DNA of 64,000 bases from Herpetosiphon giganteus (GCF_016907925.1 NZ_JAFBCZ010000021.1:53046-117045), one strand, 5' to 3'; numbered from the stretch's first letter, positions 11,101 to 18,967 are shown. A program made the numbers and translations. Notes: a model not told the origin generated them from the sequence alone.

Positions 11101-14100
11101 GCAACCGGTGGGGTTGATGCTGGTGATACGGTGCGCTACCAAATTCGCGTCGCTCACGTGCCAAGCAGCAACAGCAATGCAACCAAGGTCTTGTTGACCG
11201 ATACCTTACCATTGCAATTCCAAAATCTGACCCTCGTTTCGGCGATTGTCAGCGATGGTGCGACAAGTACTAATGTTTCTGGTAATTTCTCGTTGAGCGG
11301 TGGCGTACTCAGCGTAACGGGCAATATCGACCTCTTGATCAATACCAACGGCAGCAACGACCAAGTATTGACTGTCGTTGTGCAAGGCACAGTCGCCGAT
11401 AGCGTTACCCCAGCCGCCACGCTTAGCAACTCGGCCACCACAACTTGGTCGAACGCTAGCGGGGTCAGCCGTCCAGTCTATACTGCAACTGGCTCAGCGC
11501 CAACCATCACTGTGCCAAGCGTTTGGAGTGTGACGAAGGCGATTTCGCCAGCGGCAACCACCGTTTCACCTGGCCAAGTGGTTGAATATACCTTAACCAC
11601 GACGGTACTGGAAGGCACAACCAATAATGCCCAATGGCTCGATACCTTGCCAGTTGGCATGAGCTATGTGCCAGGTTCGGCCCAAGTGCTCGCTGCCAAT
11701 GGCATGACGATCAATGGTTTCAATGCCTCGGTTAGCGGCCAAACATTAACGATTGCGGCAAGCAGCGTGGTCAACCCAGGTAATGTCAATAACGCCGCAG
11801 CAACCGATAGCGATAGCTTTGTGATTCGCTACCAAGCAAGCGTTGATAGTGACGTAAGCCTTGGCACAACCCTGACCAATGATGTTGATGCAAGCGCCGA
11901 CCCAAGCCTAAGCGACAACAACAATGCGGTCAGCGTGAGTGTGCGTGAACCAGCCTTGACTATCAATGTTGGCCAAAGCAGTGATGCGCAACTTGAAGCT
12001 GGCGATCCAATCACTTTCACCGTGACGATCAATAATCCAGCAGGAGCCAATGCTCAAGCAGCCAATACCGTCGCCATTACCAGCAGCTTCACCAGCAATC
12101 TGAGCAATCTAAATCTGGTGGATGTGCAGCAAACGGGCGGGGCAACAGGCGGCAGCTTTGCAATTGTTGGCAATAATCTCGCAACCAACACGCCAGCAAC
12201 GATGCCAATTGGCTCGCAAATCGTCTTGACGATTCGTGCTCAAGTTAACAACACTGCTGCACCAGCCAGCTTGGCCAGCATGCAAAGTGGCGTAACATGG
12301 CGCAACGCAGCCGATGTGAGCTTGCCACGCTATGCCAAGAGCGCTAGCGCCAATGCCACAATCGCCTCGTTCTTTGCAGTAACCAAGGCGCTTGTACCAG
12401 CAGCTAGTACGGTTTCTGCAGGCCAGACCGTCACCTATACCCTCGAAGTTGAGGTGATTGAAGGCAGTACCAGCAATATCGTGCTGACCGACACCTTGCC
12501 AGTGGGCATGACCTACGTCGGTGGCTCAGGCACAATCTTGAGCAACGGCGGGATCACGCTGAATAACTTCACCGTCACCAGCGTTGGTCAAACTTTGATC
12601 TTCCGTGTCAATCCAGCAACCAACCCTGGCAGCTACCCAAGCGCTGGCCTCGACACCGATAGCTTTACGCTGGTCTATCGCGCAACGATCGACCAAAATG
12701 TAGCATCAGGCACTGTGCTCAGCAACGAGGTTGATGCAACGGCTAGCCCGAACCTGAGCGATAACGACAACTCGGTCAGCGTCACTGTGGTCGAGCCAGA
12801 TCTCGCCATCAACTTAAGCAAACTTACAGCTGATGGTGGCTTAGATGCCGCCGATAAGCTCCGCCAACAACTGGTGATTAGCCATACCAGCAACAGCTTG
12901 GCCTCGGCCTATGATGTTGATTTGAATGTTGACTTGCCAGCAAGCTTTGGTACGCCAACCTTGATCTCGGCGATTGTCAGCGATGGCGCAACCAGCACCA
13001 ACTTTAGTGGTAATTTGGGCTTCGATGCCAACGGCGATTTGATCAATACTGGCAACATTAATCTCTTGATCAACACCAATGGCAGCAACGACCAACGCCT
13101 GACCGTCATTGTCGAATACACACTACCCAATAGCATCAATCAAGGTGCAACGGCGAGCAGCGAAGGCTCAATCACTTGGAAGAATGTTAGCGGTTCGCAA
13201 TTACCAAGTTTCACTGCTGACAGCAATGTGTTGGATTACAACGTAGCAACCAGCTTCGCGCTTGAAAAAGCCGTGGCAAACACCAGTATTACTAGCACGG
13301 TTGGCAGCCAAGTAACCTTCGGCGAAGTTGTGACCTATGTCTTGACCGCAACCGTACTCGAAGGCACGACCAATAACCTAAGCTTTGTTGATACCTTGCC
13401 AGTTGGCTTGACCTATGTCGCTGGTTCGGCTAGTGTAGCCAACGCCAACAGTATGACCGTCAATGGCTTGACCGCTAACCTCAGTGGCCAAACTTTGACA
13501 ATTGCTGCCAGCAGCGTGGTCAATCCAGGTAATGTCAATGCAGCCAATGCCATCGATAGCGATAGCTTTACCATCACCTATCAGGCAACCGTCAATGGTA
13601 GCAGTAGCGTGGTGCGTGGGGCAAAACTGCTGAATAGCGTTGACGGGAGCGCCGACCCAAGTTTGACCGATACGCTCAACACCGCCACCGTCGATGTTGC
13701 AGAACCAAGCTTGACCATTGTGAAGGCAGTCGATGACAGCACACCAGACTTTGGTCAAGTGCTCGATTACACCTTGACGCTTGAACACACCGCCCAAAGC
13801 AATTCGATCGCCTATGATGTGTTGGTGACTGATAGCTTGCCAACTGGCTTAAGCGTAGTTGCAGGTTCATTCACGGTTATCTCAGGTCCAGCTCCAACCA
13901 GTTTTGGAATCAACGGATCAACGGTTGAAGCAACCTTCGCTAGCTTCGCAACTGGCTCAACCACGGTGCTGGGATACCAAGCCCGCGTCGCTTCGCCACC
14001 AGCTTTGGCAATTGGCGCAAGTCTAGTCAACGAGGTTGATCTAACCTGGACTTCAGCGCAAGGCACGGTGAACTTAGAGCGCAGCTACGATACCAGCGAT

Positions 14101-15375
14101 GCTGCAACTGTCACCGTAACCAGCGTTGATTTAGCGATTAGCAAGCAGGTTACGCCACAGGTTGCCACCCCAGGCACGCCGGTAACCTTCACCATCAATC
14201 TGACCAATACCGGCAACTTGCAAACGAGCAACATCGTCTTGACCGACATTGTTTCGCCGCTGTTGACCAACGTCGCCATCAGCGGCCAAGGCTTGACAAT
14301 CACCGATACTGGTGCCAACCCACGTTACGTTTGGACGGTCAACGATCTTCCAGCAGGCGCAAGTGGCTCAATTCAAGTTTCGGGGATTATTAGCTCAAGC
14401 TTGGCCAGCGACACAACCTTGGTCAACAACGTCAGCGTGAGCGATGATATTGACCAATTGTTAGCCAACAACACGGCGAGCGCGATTGTGGCCATCGTTG
14501 TGCCACGAGTCAACTTCAGCCTCGCCAATTATGAAGTAGTTGAATCAACTGGCAGCGCAACTGTCACGGTTCAATTGAACGCGCCAAATCCCAATAGTGC
14601 AGTTCAGGTGAACTTTGCAACCAGCAATGGCACAGCCAATCTCAGCGATTACACGCCAGTTACCCAGACCCTGACCATCCCCCGCGGCCAAACCAGCGTG
14701 CAAGTGGTGGTGCCAATTACCAATGACAGCACCTACGAGCTAAGCGAAACCATCGTGCTGAGCTTGAGCAACCCAGTTGGTACCGCCTTCGGCACACCAA
14801 TCACCAGCACGATCACCATCATCAACGACGATCGCGCTGTGGTCTACATTCCAATGGTGATGAAACCAGCCTTGGTAGACTTGGTGGTCGATACTATTCA
14901 AGTAGTCAATGGCAGTGTCCGCGTCACCATTCGCAACGCAGGCACCGAGCCATTGGCGGGCGGCTATTGGGTCGATGCCTATATCAATCCAACGCAAGCG
15001 CCAACCGCTGTCAACCAACCATGGAACAGCCTAGGCAACTTTGGTATGGCATGGGCAATTCCAACCAATGCGCCAGCCTTAGCGCCAAATGCAAGCTTGA
15101 CCTTGATCAGTGGTGGTCAATACTATCGCTCAGATTTGAGCTTCGTCCCAGCTGGTCAACTCAACGCTGGCAGCAGAATCTACGCCCAAGCCGATTCATA
15201 TGGCTTGACCAATTACGGCGCGATTCTGGAAACTCACGAAATTTATGGAGGAACCTACAACAACATTCGCGGGCCATACATTGTGCCAGCAACCACCAAT
15301 TTGGTCTTCGCTGAGCAACGCCCAAGCACTCCAGAAGATTTAACTGGTGTGCCTGAACGGCCAGCCAGCCGCTAA
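5158..15375 (+). CDS. Giant secreted repeat protein (propeller-like head, 8 DUF11-like repeat pairs, Calx-beta, CARDB-like tail)
   Basis: 3405 residues if translation starts at GTG 5158 (TTG 5161 is the alternative); an AGAAAGG site lies at the right distance and the result is a clean Sec signal ending SGAFA. Residues about 50-487 hold repeated YNxTxNEYLVVW...VYGQ units, resembling beta-propeller blades. From about 488 to 2850 two Ig-like modules of about 150 and 135 residues alternate eight times (A: DAGDTVRYQIRV ... SDGATNTNVAGNF ... NTNGTNDQVLTI; B: EGTTNNLQWVDTLPAGMSYV ... VNPGNVDNAA). A ninth A-like module, a classical DUF11 domain (about 2988-3115), a Calx-beta domain (about 3116-3222), a YIPMVMK patch and a CARDB-like domain follow. 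It is probably a long surface fibre or adhesin. No LPXTG motif or membrane anchor is visible; the short patch before the tail may serve retention. Confidence 0.9.
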   Translation: MLKQSRLSAVVMALLAGVLFVLQGSGAFAAPKPIQQAQTSAERPLAAPLLGSNDVLLSDMGGLGNSDGSLASNPVVAYNATDNEYLLVWEGLETASGTGALNIYGQLIDAVTGLEIGTNDFLIADDLDIQDAYSKAQVVWNSVQNEYFVVFEGDDQAAAGINYEGEIFGQRVSANGSLIGTPLQVSTTGIDGDGQSDAFEPAITYNATNNQYAVVWYGDDKTGGRIEGEFEVYVQLLGYSGGNLVEVGGDVKVSDVGTTGDDTLRPEDPNIVWNSVNNEYLVVWRSDDSGTDGDFDVYGQRLTASLAEVGADDFLIANNPNEDSFDINLGYNPTNNLYLVIWSGDNVTDSVYNVYGQLVNGASGALSGSLLTLSSTNAISTDPVISYNSRDNQFIIAWMAPSAAGNAEREIFSQKINAATGARLAPFDVQVSDMGPNGSDTYFANGYIGIAYGGPAQNHTLVVWGGADNRDGQATGESEIFGQLITPILNVRKTITSNTTNIDAFDTVTYQIEVEHATIVEGADTVSLSLADAFNLNLTDDLPAQLTSPTIVSAIVSDGAASTNVAGNLSVGSGDLATLTPFGLRYRSNGSNSEKLTLVLSAKVANTALAGATVGNSANITWSNSASLATVTGLTDSTGAVNFNVAKAFSVSKSSLETNALINQDVTYHLDVGVIEGTTNSLQFVDTLPANTSYVPGSINVSNSNGMTVNGLIASVSGQTLTINASSVVNPGNVDNAATADSDVFRLSYQVKVLDVPANVSGVVLTNSVNASASPSQVDNGNTHNLTIVEPFLDVSKTIVGSSSAVDAGDTVRYQIRVSHTAASTAQAYDLSVVDNLPAVLGSPVVESAIISDGATNTNVAGNFTINGAGQLSTTTATNLNINTNGTNDQVLTIVVRGVVNNTVNPGATIANTANLTWRNATSLQRSNYNDSSTAPNISVPTPFTVTKSVIAGGTPTIGSFVTYQLSVTVLEGTTSNIQLVDTLPAGMSYVSGSSTLNANGMTIAPITVLPSGQSLSYTTSSVINPGNSDAPNIMDTDSFTITYQAQVNDVPGNVAGTVLTNDVDATADGVAADNNNSVNVTVREPLLSIDKSITTSTTGVDAADTVRYRIEVFPQAASNANAFGLNISDDMPAALQGTVIESATISDGATNTDVASNFNINGSGDLVTVTPVDLALNTNGPSDQVLVIVLRGTVRNTVSPGGTIANAAMVTWRNSESVQRASYTATDLAPSITIPASFGVTKTVAAPGANVVVGTTVTYRLSTTVIEGTTNNLQWVDTLPAGMSYVPGSASVENANGMTIPSLNVSLSGQVLTIGATSVVNPGNIDNAAAADTDSFTITYQATVNDVGGNVNGIVLTNDVDATANPSLSDNNNSASVTVVEPILAIDKALTTSAVGVDAGDTVRYRIEVSPQAASTVNAFDLNVTDDMPAGIINMVIESATISDGATNTDVASSFSINGSGDLITLTPPDLLLNTNGTNDQRLTIVVAGQVRNQINPASTIANAATVDWSNSAGIHRANYTATDLAPSITIPNNFSITKTVAAPGPEVGAGATVTYRLTTSLIEGTTNNIQWVDTLPAGMTYVPASAVVENANGMTVNGFAVNLSGQVLTLSASSITNPGNVDNAAAVDTDSFTITYQATVAGNATSGTPLTNDVDASADPGLSDINNQVTVTVVEPELNISKTINSVTTGIDAGDEVRYLIKVQPTTTSGANATSVMITDTLPSQLTATSILSATISDGATTTNVAGNFTIVGGQLRTTGNLGLDLNTNGTNDQVLSLMVRGLVADSTTPLSTISNTADLTWRNPGGIFNANYTDSATAPTINVASTWIVGKFIVPPTTQVSIGQVVTYTVSTTVIEGTTLNPVWIDTIPTGMTYVPGSAQISNANGVTLNDFNVALSGQTLTISATSIVNPGNSNNAGNVDIDTFLMTYQVVVDTVAGGTVLTNDLDSSASPSLVDNNNQVSVTVVEPTLSVVKTITTATGGVDAGDTVRYQIRVAHVPSSNSNATKVLLTDTLPLQFQNLTLVSAIVSDGATSTNVSGNFSLSGGVLSVTGNIDLLINTNGSNDQVLTVVVQGTVADSVTPAATLSNSATTTWSNASGVSRPVYTATGSAPTITVPSVWSVTKAISPAATTVSPGQVVEYTLTTTVLEGTTNNAQWLDTLPVGMSYVPGSAQVLAANGMTINGFNASVSGQTLTIAASSVVNPGNVNNAAATDSDSFVIRYQASVDSDVSLGTTLTNDVDASADPSLSDNNNAVSVSVREPALTINVGQSSDAQLEAGDPITFTVTINNPAGANAQAANTVAITSSFTSNLSNLNLVDVQQTGGATGGSFAIVGNNLATNTPATMPIGSQIVLTIRAQVNNTAAPASLASMQSGVTWRNAADVSLPRYAKSASANATIASFFAVTKALVPAASTVSAGQTVTYTLEVEVIEGSTSNIVLTDTLPVGMTYVGGSGTILSNGGITLNNFTVTSVGQTLIFRVNPATNPGSYPSAGLDTDSFTLVYRATIDQNVASGTVLSNEVDATASPNLSDNDNSVSVTVVEPDLAINLSKLTADGGLDAADKLRQQLVISHTSNSLASAYDVDLNVDLPASFGTPTLISAIVSDGATSTNFSGNLGFDANGDLINTGNINLLINTNGSNDQRLTVIVEYTLPNSINQGATASSEGSITWKNVSGSQLPSFTADSNVLDYNVATSFALEKAVANTSITSTVGSQVTFGEVVTYVLTATVLEGTTNNLSFVDTLPVGLTYVAGSASVANANSMTVNGLTANLSGQTLTIAASSVVNPGNVNAANAIDSDSFTITYQATVNGSSSVVRGAKLLNSVDGSADPSLTDTLNTATVDVAEPSLTIVKAVDDSTPDFGQVLDYTLTLEHTAQSNSIAYDVLVTDSLPTGLSVVAGSFTVISGPAPTSFGINGSTVEATFASFATGSTTVLGYQARVASPPALAIGASLVNEVDLTWTSAQGTVNLERSYDTSDAATVTVTSVDLAISKQVTPQVATPGTPVTFTINLTNTGNLQTSNIVLTDIVSPLLTNVAISGQGLTITDTGANPRYVWTVNDLPAGASGSIQVSGIISSSLASDTTLVNNVSVSDDIDQLLANNTASAIVAIVVPRVNFSLANYEVVESTGSATVTVQLNAPNPNSAVQVNFATSNGTANLSDYTPVTQTLTIPRGQTSVQVVVPITNDSTYELSETIVLSLSNPVGTAFGTPITSTITIINDDRAVVYIPMVMKPALVDLVVDTIQVVNGSVRVTIRNAGTEPLAGGYWVDAYINPTQAPTAVNQPWNSLGNFGMAWAIPTNAPALAPNASLTLISGGQYYRSDLSFVPAGQLNAGSRIYAQADSYGLTNYGAILETHEIYGGTYNNIRGPYIVPATTNLVFAEQRPSTPEDLTGVPERPASR
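6622..13707 (+). repeat. Tandem coding repeat: eight A-B module pairs of about 0.85-0.92 kb
   Basis: A modules begin near 6622, 7540, 8419, 9309, 10193, 11074, 11955 and 12802, with a final partial unit near 13708. Nearly identical words recur within each unit, such as 'accaatgatgttgatgc' and 'gatagctttacgattacctatca'. Units 3 and 4 look closest to each other. Such DNA can shrink or grow by recombination, so copy number may vary between strains. Confidence 0.85.
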
Positions 15376-15397
15376 ACCAAAACAGCATTGAACGAAA

Positions 15398-15426
15398 GTC
15401 AGGGGGCAGTGGTACTGCCCCCTGAC
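15398..15426 (+). terminator. Hairpin after the giant surface-protein gene
   Basis: A perfect 13-bp GC-rich stem (15398-15410 with 15414-15426) with a 3-base loop, 22 bases after the stop. The following TGGTTTA is a weak T-tract, so termination is likely but not certain to be intrinsic. It marks the end of the cassette. Confidence 0.7.
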
Positions 15427-15478
15427 TGGTTTAACCGCAGAGGTAAATCTCAGTACTAACTCACAAGGGGACTACGGA

Positions 15479-15505
15479 TTGACATATGCCAAGCCTAGAT
15501 ATGTT
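15479..15505 (+). promoter_or_regulatory. Putative promoter for the DUF4388 gene
   Basis: TTGACA at 15479-15484 and TATGTT at 15500-15505 with a short 15-base spacer; TACTAT at 15505-15510 is an alternative -10. Transcription from here would start near 15512-15517. That fits translation from ATG 15534 rather than from an in-frame ATG at 15486, which lies inside the promoter. Confidence 0.5.
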
Positions 15506-15533
15506 ACTATGGCAAGCAGATTCGGAGGTTGCC

Positions 15534-16280
15534 ATGGAACTAACAGGCACATTCAATAGCTTTCCGTTACGCGAATTACTCGAACTCATGCAACAAAGCT
15601 CGATGTGTGGCGAGCTAGAAATTATCGGCCAACATGGGCGTGGCGTTATTCTCACCCGCGATGGGTTGGTACGCCATGCAGAATATAGCGATAAAGTCGG
15701 CCCAGAGGCAGTTTGGCTCTTATTCGAGGAATCGAATGCCCAATTTGCGGTGCGCGATTTACGTGAACTCACTCAAGAAACCATGGTTTCGGATGCAACC
15801 AGCCTGTGCGATGAGGCTGAGGATCGCGCCCGTTCATGGAGCGAATTACGCAATTTTATCCCCAGCGATAATGCAATTCCCTATATTCGCAGTGGCGCTA
15901 TGCCCAGCCAACCACTCGATTCAATGGCTGTAGCAGTTGCTCGCACCATTAATGGCGAACATAGCATTCGCAGTATTGCTGAACGCTTGATCATCGAGCC
16001 AATCGATGTTTCACGAGCAATTGTGCGCCTAATCAAAGCTGGCGTGGTGGCAATTATCGGGGTTGATCCTGCCAAAAGCATAGCTGCCAAGGTCGTCGTG
16101 CCAGCAAGTGCACCTATCCCAAGCCCCAACTTTACGCCAACCCTTACTCCCGCCAAACCAGCTGAGTTGGTCAACCAACCGTTGCCAACCCAACCAGCAA
16201 CGCCTGCTTCAAGCGATAGTAGCCGCCCAAACCAAGGTGGCTTGCTTGGTCGCTTAGCTCAAGGCCCAGCCCGCCGCTAA
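15534..16280 (+). CDS. DUF4388 (PatA N-terminal-like) protein
   Basis: 248 residues from ATG 15534, chosen because GGAGG (15524-15528) lies 5 bases upstream and because family members begin just before the LxGxLxxFxLxxLLxLM motif, here MELTGTFNSFPLRELLELMQQSS. The DUF4388 domain (about 1-95) is followed by a probable winged-helix segment (about 125-180: ARTINGEHSIRSIAERLIIEPIDVSRAIVRLIKAGVV). A Pro/Ala-rich disordered tail ends the protein. Related proteins occur with gliding, two-component and small-GTPase systems in Chloroflexota, cyanobacteria and myxobacteria; it is probably a cytoplasmic signalling or scaffold protein. No partner gene lies next to it. Confidence 0.82.
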   Translation: MELTGTFNSFPLRELLELMQQSSMCGELEIIGQHGRGVILTRDGLVRHAEYSDKVGPEAVWLLFEESNAQFAVRDLRELTQETMVSDATSLCDEAEDRARSWSELRNFIPSDNAIPYIRSGAMPSQPLDSMAVAVARTINGEHSIRSIAERLIIEPIDVSRAIVRLIKAGVVAIIGVDPAKSIAAKVVVPASAPIPSPNFTPTLTPAKPAELVNQPLPTQPATPASSDSSRPNQGGLLGRLAQGPARR

Positions 16281-16587
16281 CACAAATAATAATCACGAAG
16301 GGCGCGAAGCCACGAAGGAATTAAACCCTTTGTAGTTTCGCGCCCTTGATGATTAAATTCCTAACCCTTTATCTCTCATCCTTCGGTTCTCTGCGCCGCT
16401 ACGTTAAAATGACGAGCCATGAGAGCTTTTTAAGCACGAAGAACACGAAGAGCACGAAGGTAATTTTTTTGCCACAGATTGCACAGATTATTTTTGATTA
16501 TGGCCTCCTAGCCCAAAGCCAATAGCCTAGAGCCTAATCCCATTTTTGACTTTTGCCTTTTGACTTTTGATTTGATTCTTCATCCTT
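16281..16587. repeat. Intergenic spacer made of recurring words; no gene seen
   Basis: 307 bases without a supported gene. It contains 'cacgaag' repeats (16294-16317, 16435-16462), 'agcctagagcct' (16524-16535), a 'ttttgacttttgcc' run, and a hairpin (16298-16308 with 16337-16347, 11 bp perfect, 28-base loop). The same words recur at 31360-31677 and 49930-50400. The hairpin may help end transcription of the DUF4388 gene. Confidence 0.7.
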
Positions 16588-17820
16588 TTATTTAACCCAC
16601 ACCGGATAGCTGCCATACTCAAAGGCTTGCAGCGCTTGGTTGGTGGGATTCCAAACAAATACTTGCGGTGTTGCATAGATCGGGCCTGAGTCAGCACAGG
16701 TATAACTGCCCTTAGCAAAGGTTAGCCAATCGCCGCTTGGATTCCAGGTCGCGCCATGAATTTCTTGGCCAGTGTTATCAGCAATTGGGCCTAAATTAGG
16801 CGTAAGCGCTGCCGAACTGAAATCGGCATTTTGCACGCTTAACACTTGGGCAGTCAAACAGGCACTCACATGAAAATTATCGATATAGGCCAGTTGCTCG
16901 CGCTTAGCATTCAATTGGGCACGGGTTACGCCATTGCCACCAATCTCGCTCAGCACTTGGGGCACGCCATCCAGCAAAACCCACCATTGCATGCCATTGC
17001 CCGATGCACCAAGCAAATTAACTTGGCCGCCATGGAAATAGATCCAGTCATCGTGGCTCAAAATAGCATCAACCACCCAGCTGCCGTTTTCATCCTCAAC
17101 TAGCTCGCCAAGCGGGCTAAATGCACCATCGGTCAAACTGGCCTCGCCAATTTGATTGCCATTATGCACCACCAACGCACTACCATCGCTGAGCCACGCA
17201 GCCCGATAGCCAAGCGTGCTCACCACGATATTTTCTGGTTTAGCACTCTTCAAATCATACACATCAACAAATATCTCGCCCATATCGGTTAATTTGAGCA
17301 GCGCAAACTTGCCATCGCCATTGGGCGACCAAATTGGCTCAAAGCTCGTGGGCAAGCGCAAAAGCTCTTGGAAGTCAAGGCTGTAAATGTGCAGAAAATC
17401 GCCCTTAAAAACGCTCAAATACTGCAAACTGGGGTCAATCCCCAAACGGGCCAAGGGCACTGGGCCTTGCTCTTTATAGACCGTTTGTAAATCGCCGCCC
17501 GTTGCCGCGATTGAGTTAATCGCAAAACCCAAAGGATCAACAAAATAGATTCTGCCGGTCAGCATCGACGTATCAACCAAGGCATTAGGATCAGCATTGG
17601 CTGGGGTGGCTGGCTCGTTGCTCGGCTCAGCAGCTGCCTGCGTTGGCTCAGCAGTTGGTTCGCTTGGCGTACTCGAATCTAAGGTTGCCGTGGCCAAGAC
17701 TTCAATTTGGCTGGCTGACGTGATCGTTGGCGGTGGCGTAATTGTTGGGCTGGTGGCTTGACCACCACATGCAGCCAAGAGCAGCACGCTCAACAAGCCA
17801 CTCAAAAAGCGTAAGCGCAT
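16588..17820 (-). CDS. Secreted lipoprotein with beta-propeller-like domain
   Basis: 410 residues. It has a Sec lipoprotein signal with lipobox LLAAC (Cys18), then a Thr/Pro/Glu-rich linker to about residue 85. The rest looks like a TolB/WD40-type propeller, with blade-like GATWNPSGDWLTFAKGS, RAAWLSDGSALVVHNGN and PIWSPNGDGKFALLKL segments. GAGGAG lies 7 bases before ATG 17820. It sits outside the membrane, tethered by lipid. Function unknown; such proteins often bind ligands or partner proteins. A terminator of the upstream gene separates it, so it probably has its own promoter. Confidence 0.8.
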   Translation of the reverse strand: MRLRFLSGLLSVLLLAACGGQATSPTITPPPTITSASQIEVLATATLDSSTPSEPTAEPTQAAAEPSNEPATPANADPNALVDTSMLTGRIYFVDPLGFAINSIAATGGDLQTVYKEQGPVPLARLGIDPSLQYLSVFKGDFLHIYSLDFQELLRLPTSFEPIWSPNGDGKFALLKLTDMGEIFVDVYDLKSAKPENIVVSTLGYRAAWLSDGSALVVHNGNQIGEASLTDGAFSPLGELVEDENGSWVVDAILSHDDWIYFHGGQVNLLGASGNGMQWWVLLDGVPQVLSEIGGNGVTRAQLNAKREQLAYIDNFHVSACLTAQVLSVQNADFSSAALTPNLGPIADNTGQEIHGATWNPSGDWLTFAKGSYTCADSGPIYATPQVFVWNPTNQALQAFEYGSYPVWVK

Positions 17821-17836
17821 TGAAAACTCCTCACAT

Positions 17837-17864
17837 AAAAAGCGTGCTATGGTTATAGCACGCT
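17837..17864 (-). terminator. Rho-independent terminator after the DUF6263-like lipoprotein gene
   Basis: On the minus strand a perfect 10-bp stem (17855-17864 with 17841-17850, 4-base loop) is followed by TTTTTATG. It lies 55 bases after the 17919-18872 gene. Confidence 0.8.
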
Positions 17865-17918
17865 GCAGTTCGATATACCACGATAAACAACTTAATCACA
17901 GCTGAAAAAAAGCTGATG

Positions 17919-18872
17919 TTATGGTTGGAGTTGCACTTCCATATGCAAGGTCTGGGTCATCGGCAAAGTCAGCGATTGATCAGCATCCGAACCTTCGATG
18001 CTGATTACCATCGACATGGTTTGATCAAGCACATTCGATTTGAGCATGCCAGTGGCTTCATCAATCACAACTGTGCCGCGTTGGCTATTCTCACCCTTGC
18101 CTTTGTCAATCGACATTTTTATATCGTCGCGCTGCATCAGGTCAGGGAATTTTAATTCACCGATGGCAAAGTCACCAGTCAGATCAAACGTGGCGAGGCC
18201 TGCATTACGCTCTTTCAAGCTGTAGGTGTTGGTCAAAACCATCGAAAAAATCTGCACATTCATGTCGGTTACATCTTGCCATGAATCACCAATTGCCATG
18301 GGTTTGCCACCAAACGGAATAATCGTGGCTTTGGCATACGATTGTTCAAAGGTTTTGGTCAACATATCACGCATCATCACGGTTTGTTCGTTTTCTTCGC
18401 TGCCACCAAGCATTTTGTCGATCAGTTGATCGATACCATCGACCTTAGTTACCTTGGCTTCTGGACTCAAGGTAAGCGTCATTGGTTGGCTGATCAGGCC
18501 GGCAAATTGGGCAAATTCTGGCGAATCGGTGCTCGCAGCAGGGTCGCTTGAGTCGTAGACCATTGCCTGATCATTAGCATTGCTTTCAACCCGAATTGAA
18601 TCGATCACAATCCGCATCACGGTTTCGCCTTCAGGCGACACCGAAACCACGCTTTGGTCCATGGTCATAGTGGTGGTAGTAGCTTGGGTTTGCTCAGTCA
18701 TGAACATGCTTTGAGTCACATGTTGCACTTGGGTCGATTTATAGCGATAGCTTTGATTTGGCTGAACATTTAATTTCAAGGTAAGATTTTCGCTGTTCGT
18801 GGCAGCTTTATCATTTGTGCCACAAGCAACCAAACCAACCAACACGAACAGAACCAACATCCGACGTAGCAT
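17919..18872 (-). CDS. Lipoprotein, DUF6263-like
   Basis: 317 residues with lipobox GLVAC (Cys17). The mature part starts LTLKLNVQPNQSYRYKST, has a Thr/Met-rich stretch, a 'PEAKVTKVDGIDQLIDKM' segment and 'GGKPMAIGDSWQD', then strands with 'GTVVIDEATGMLKSNVLDQTM'. This order matches DUF6263-type lipoproteins of unknown function, as far as I can recall the family. It is anchored to the outer face of the membrane. Not in an operon with the neighbours: a terminator follows it and another hairpin precedes it. Confidence 0.75.
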   Translation of the reverse strand: MLRRMLVLFVLVGLVACGTNDKAATNSENLTLKLNVQPNQSYRYKSTQVQHVTQSMFMTEQTQATTTTMTMDQSVVSVSPEGETVMRIVIDSIRVESNANDQAMVYDSSDPAASTDSPEFAQFAGLISQPMTLTLSPEAKVTKVDGIDQLIDKMLGGSEENEQTVMMRDMLTKTFEQSYAKATIIPFGGKPMAIGDSWQDVTDMNVQIFSMVLTNTYSLKERNAGLATFDLTGDFAIGELKFPDLMQRDDIKMSIDKGKGENSQRGTVVIDEATGMLKSNVLDQTMSMVISIEGSDADQSLTLPMTQTLHMEVQLQP

Positions 18873-18892
18873 AAAGAGGCCTCGATTGCACT

Positions 18893-18923
18893 AAAAATCC
18901 AAGATCGCTCTCGCCGATCTTGG
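18893..18923 (-). terminator. Rho-independent terminator of the TetR operon
   Basis: A 9-bp perfect stem (18915-18923 with 18899-18907, 7-base loop) followed on the minus strand by ATTTTTAG. It closes the four-gene operon that starts with the TetR regulator. Confidence 0.75.
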
Positions 18924-18967
18924 CATCTATATCGTGCTAACTATACTCGATTCTGAGGCGGTAGGTT

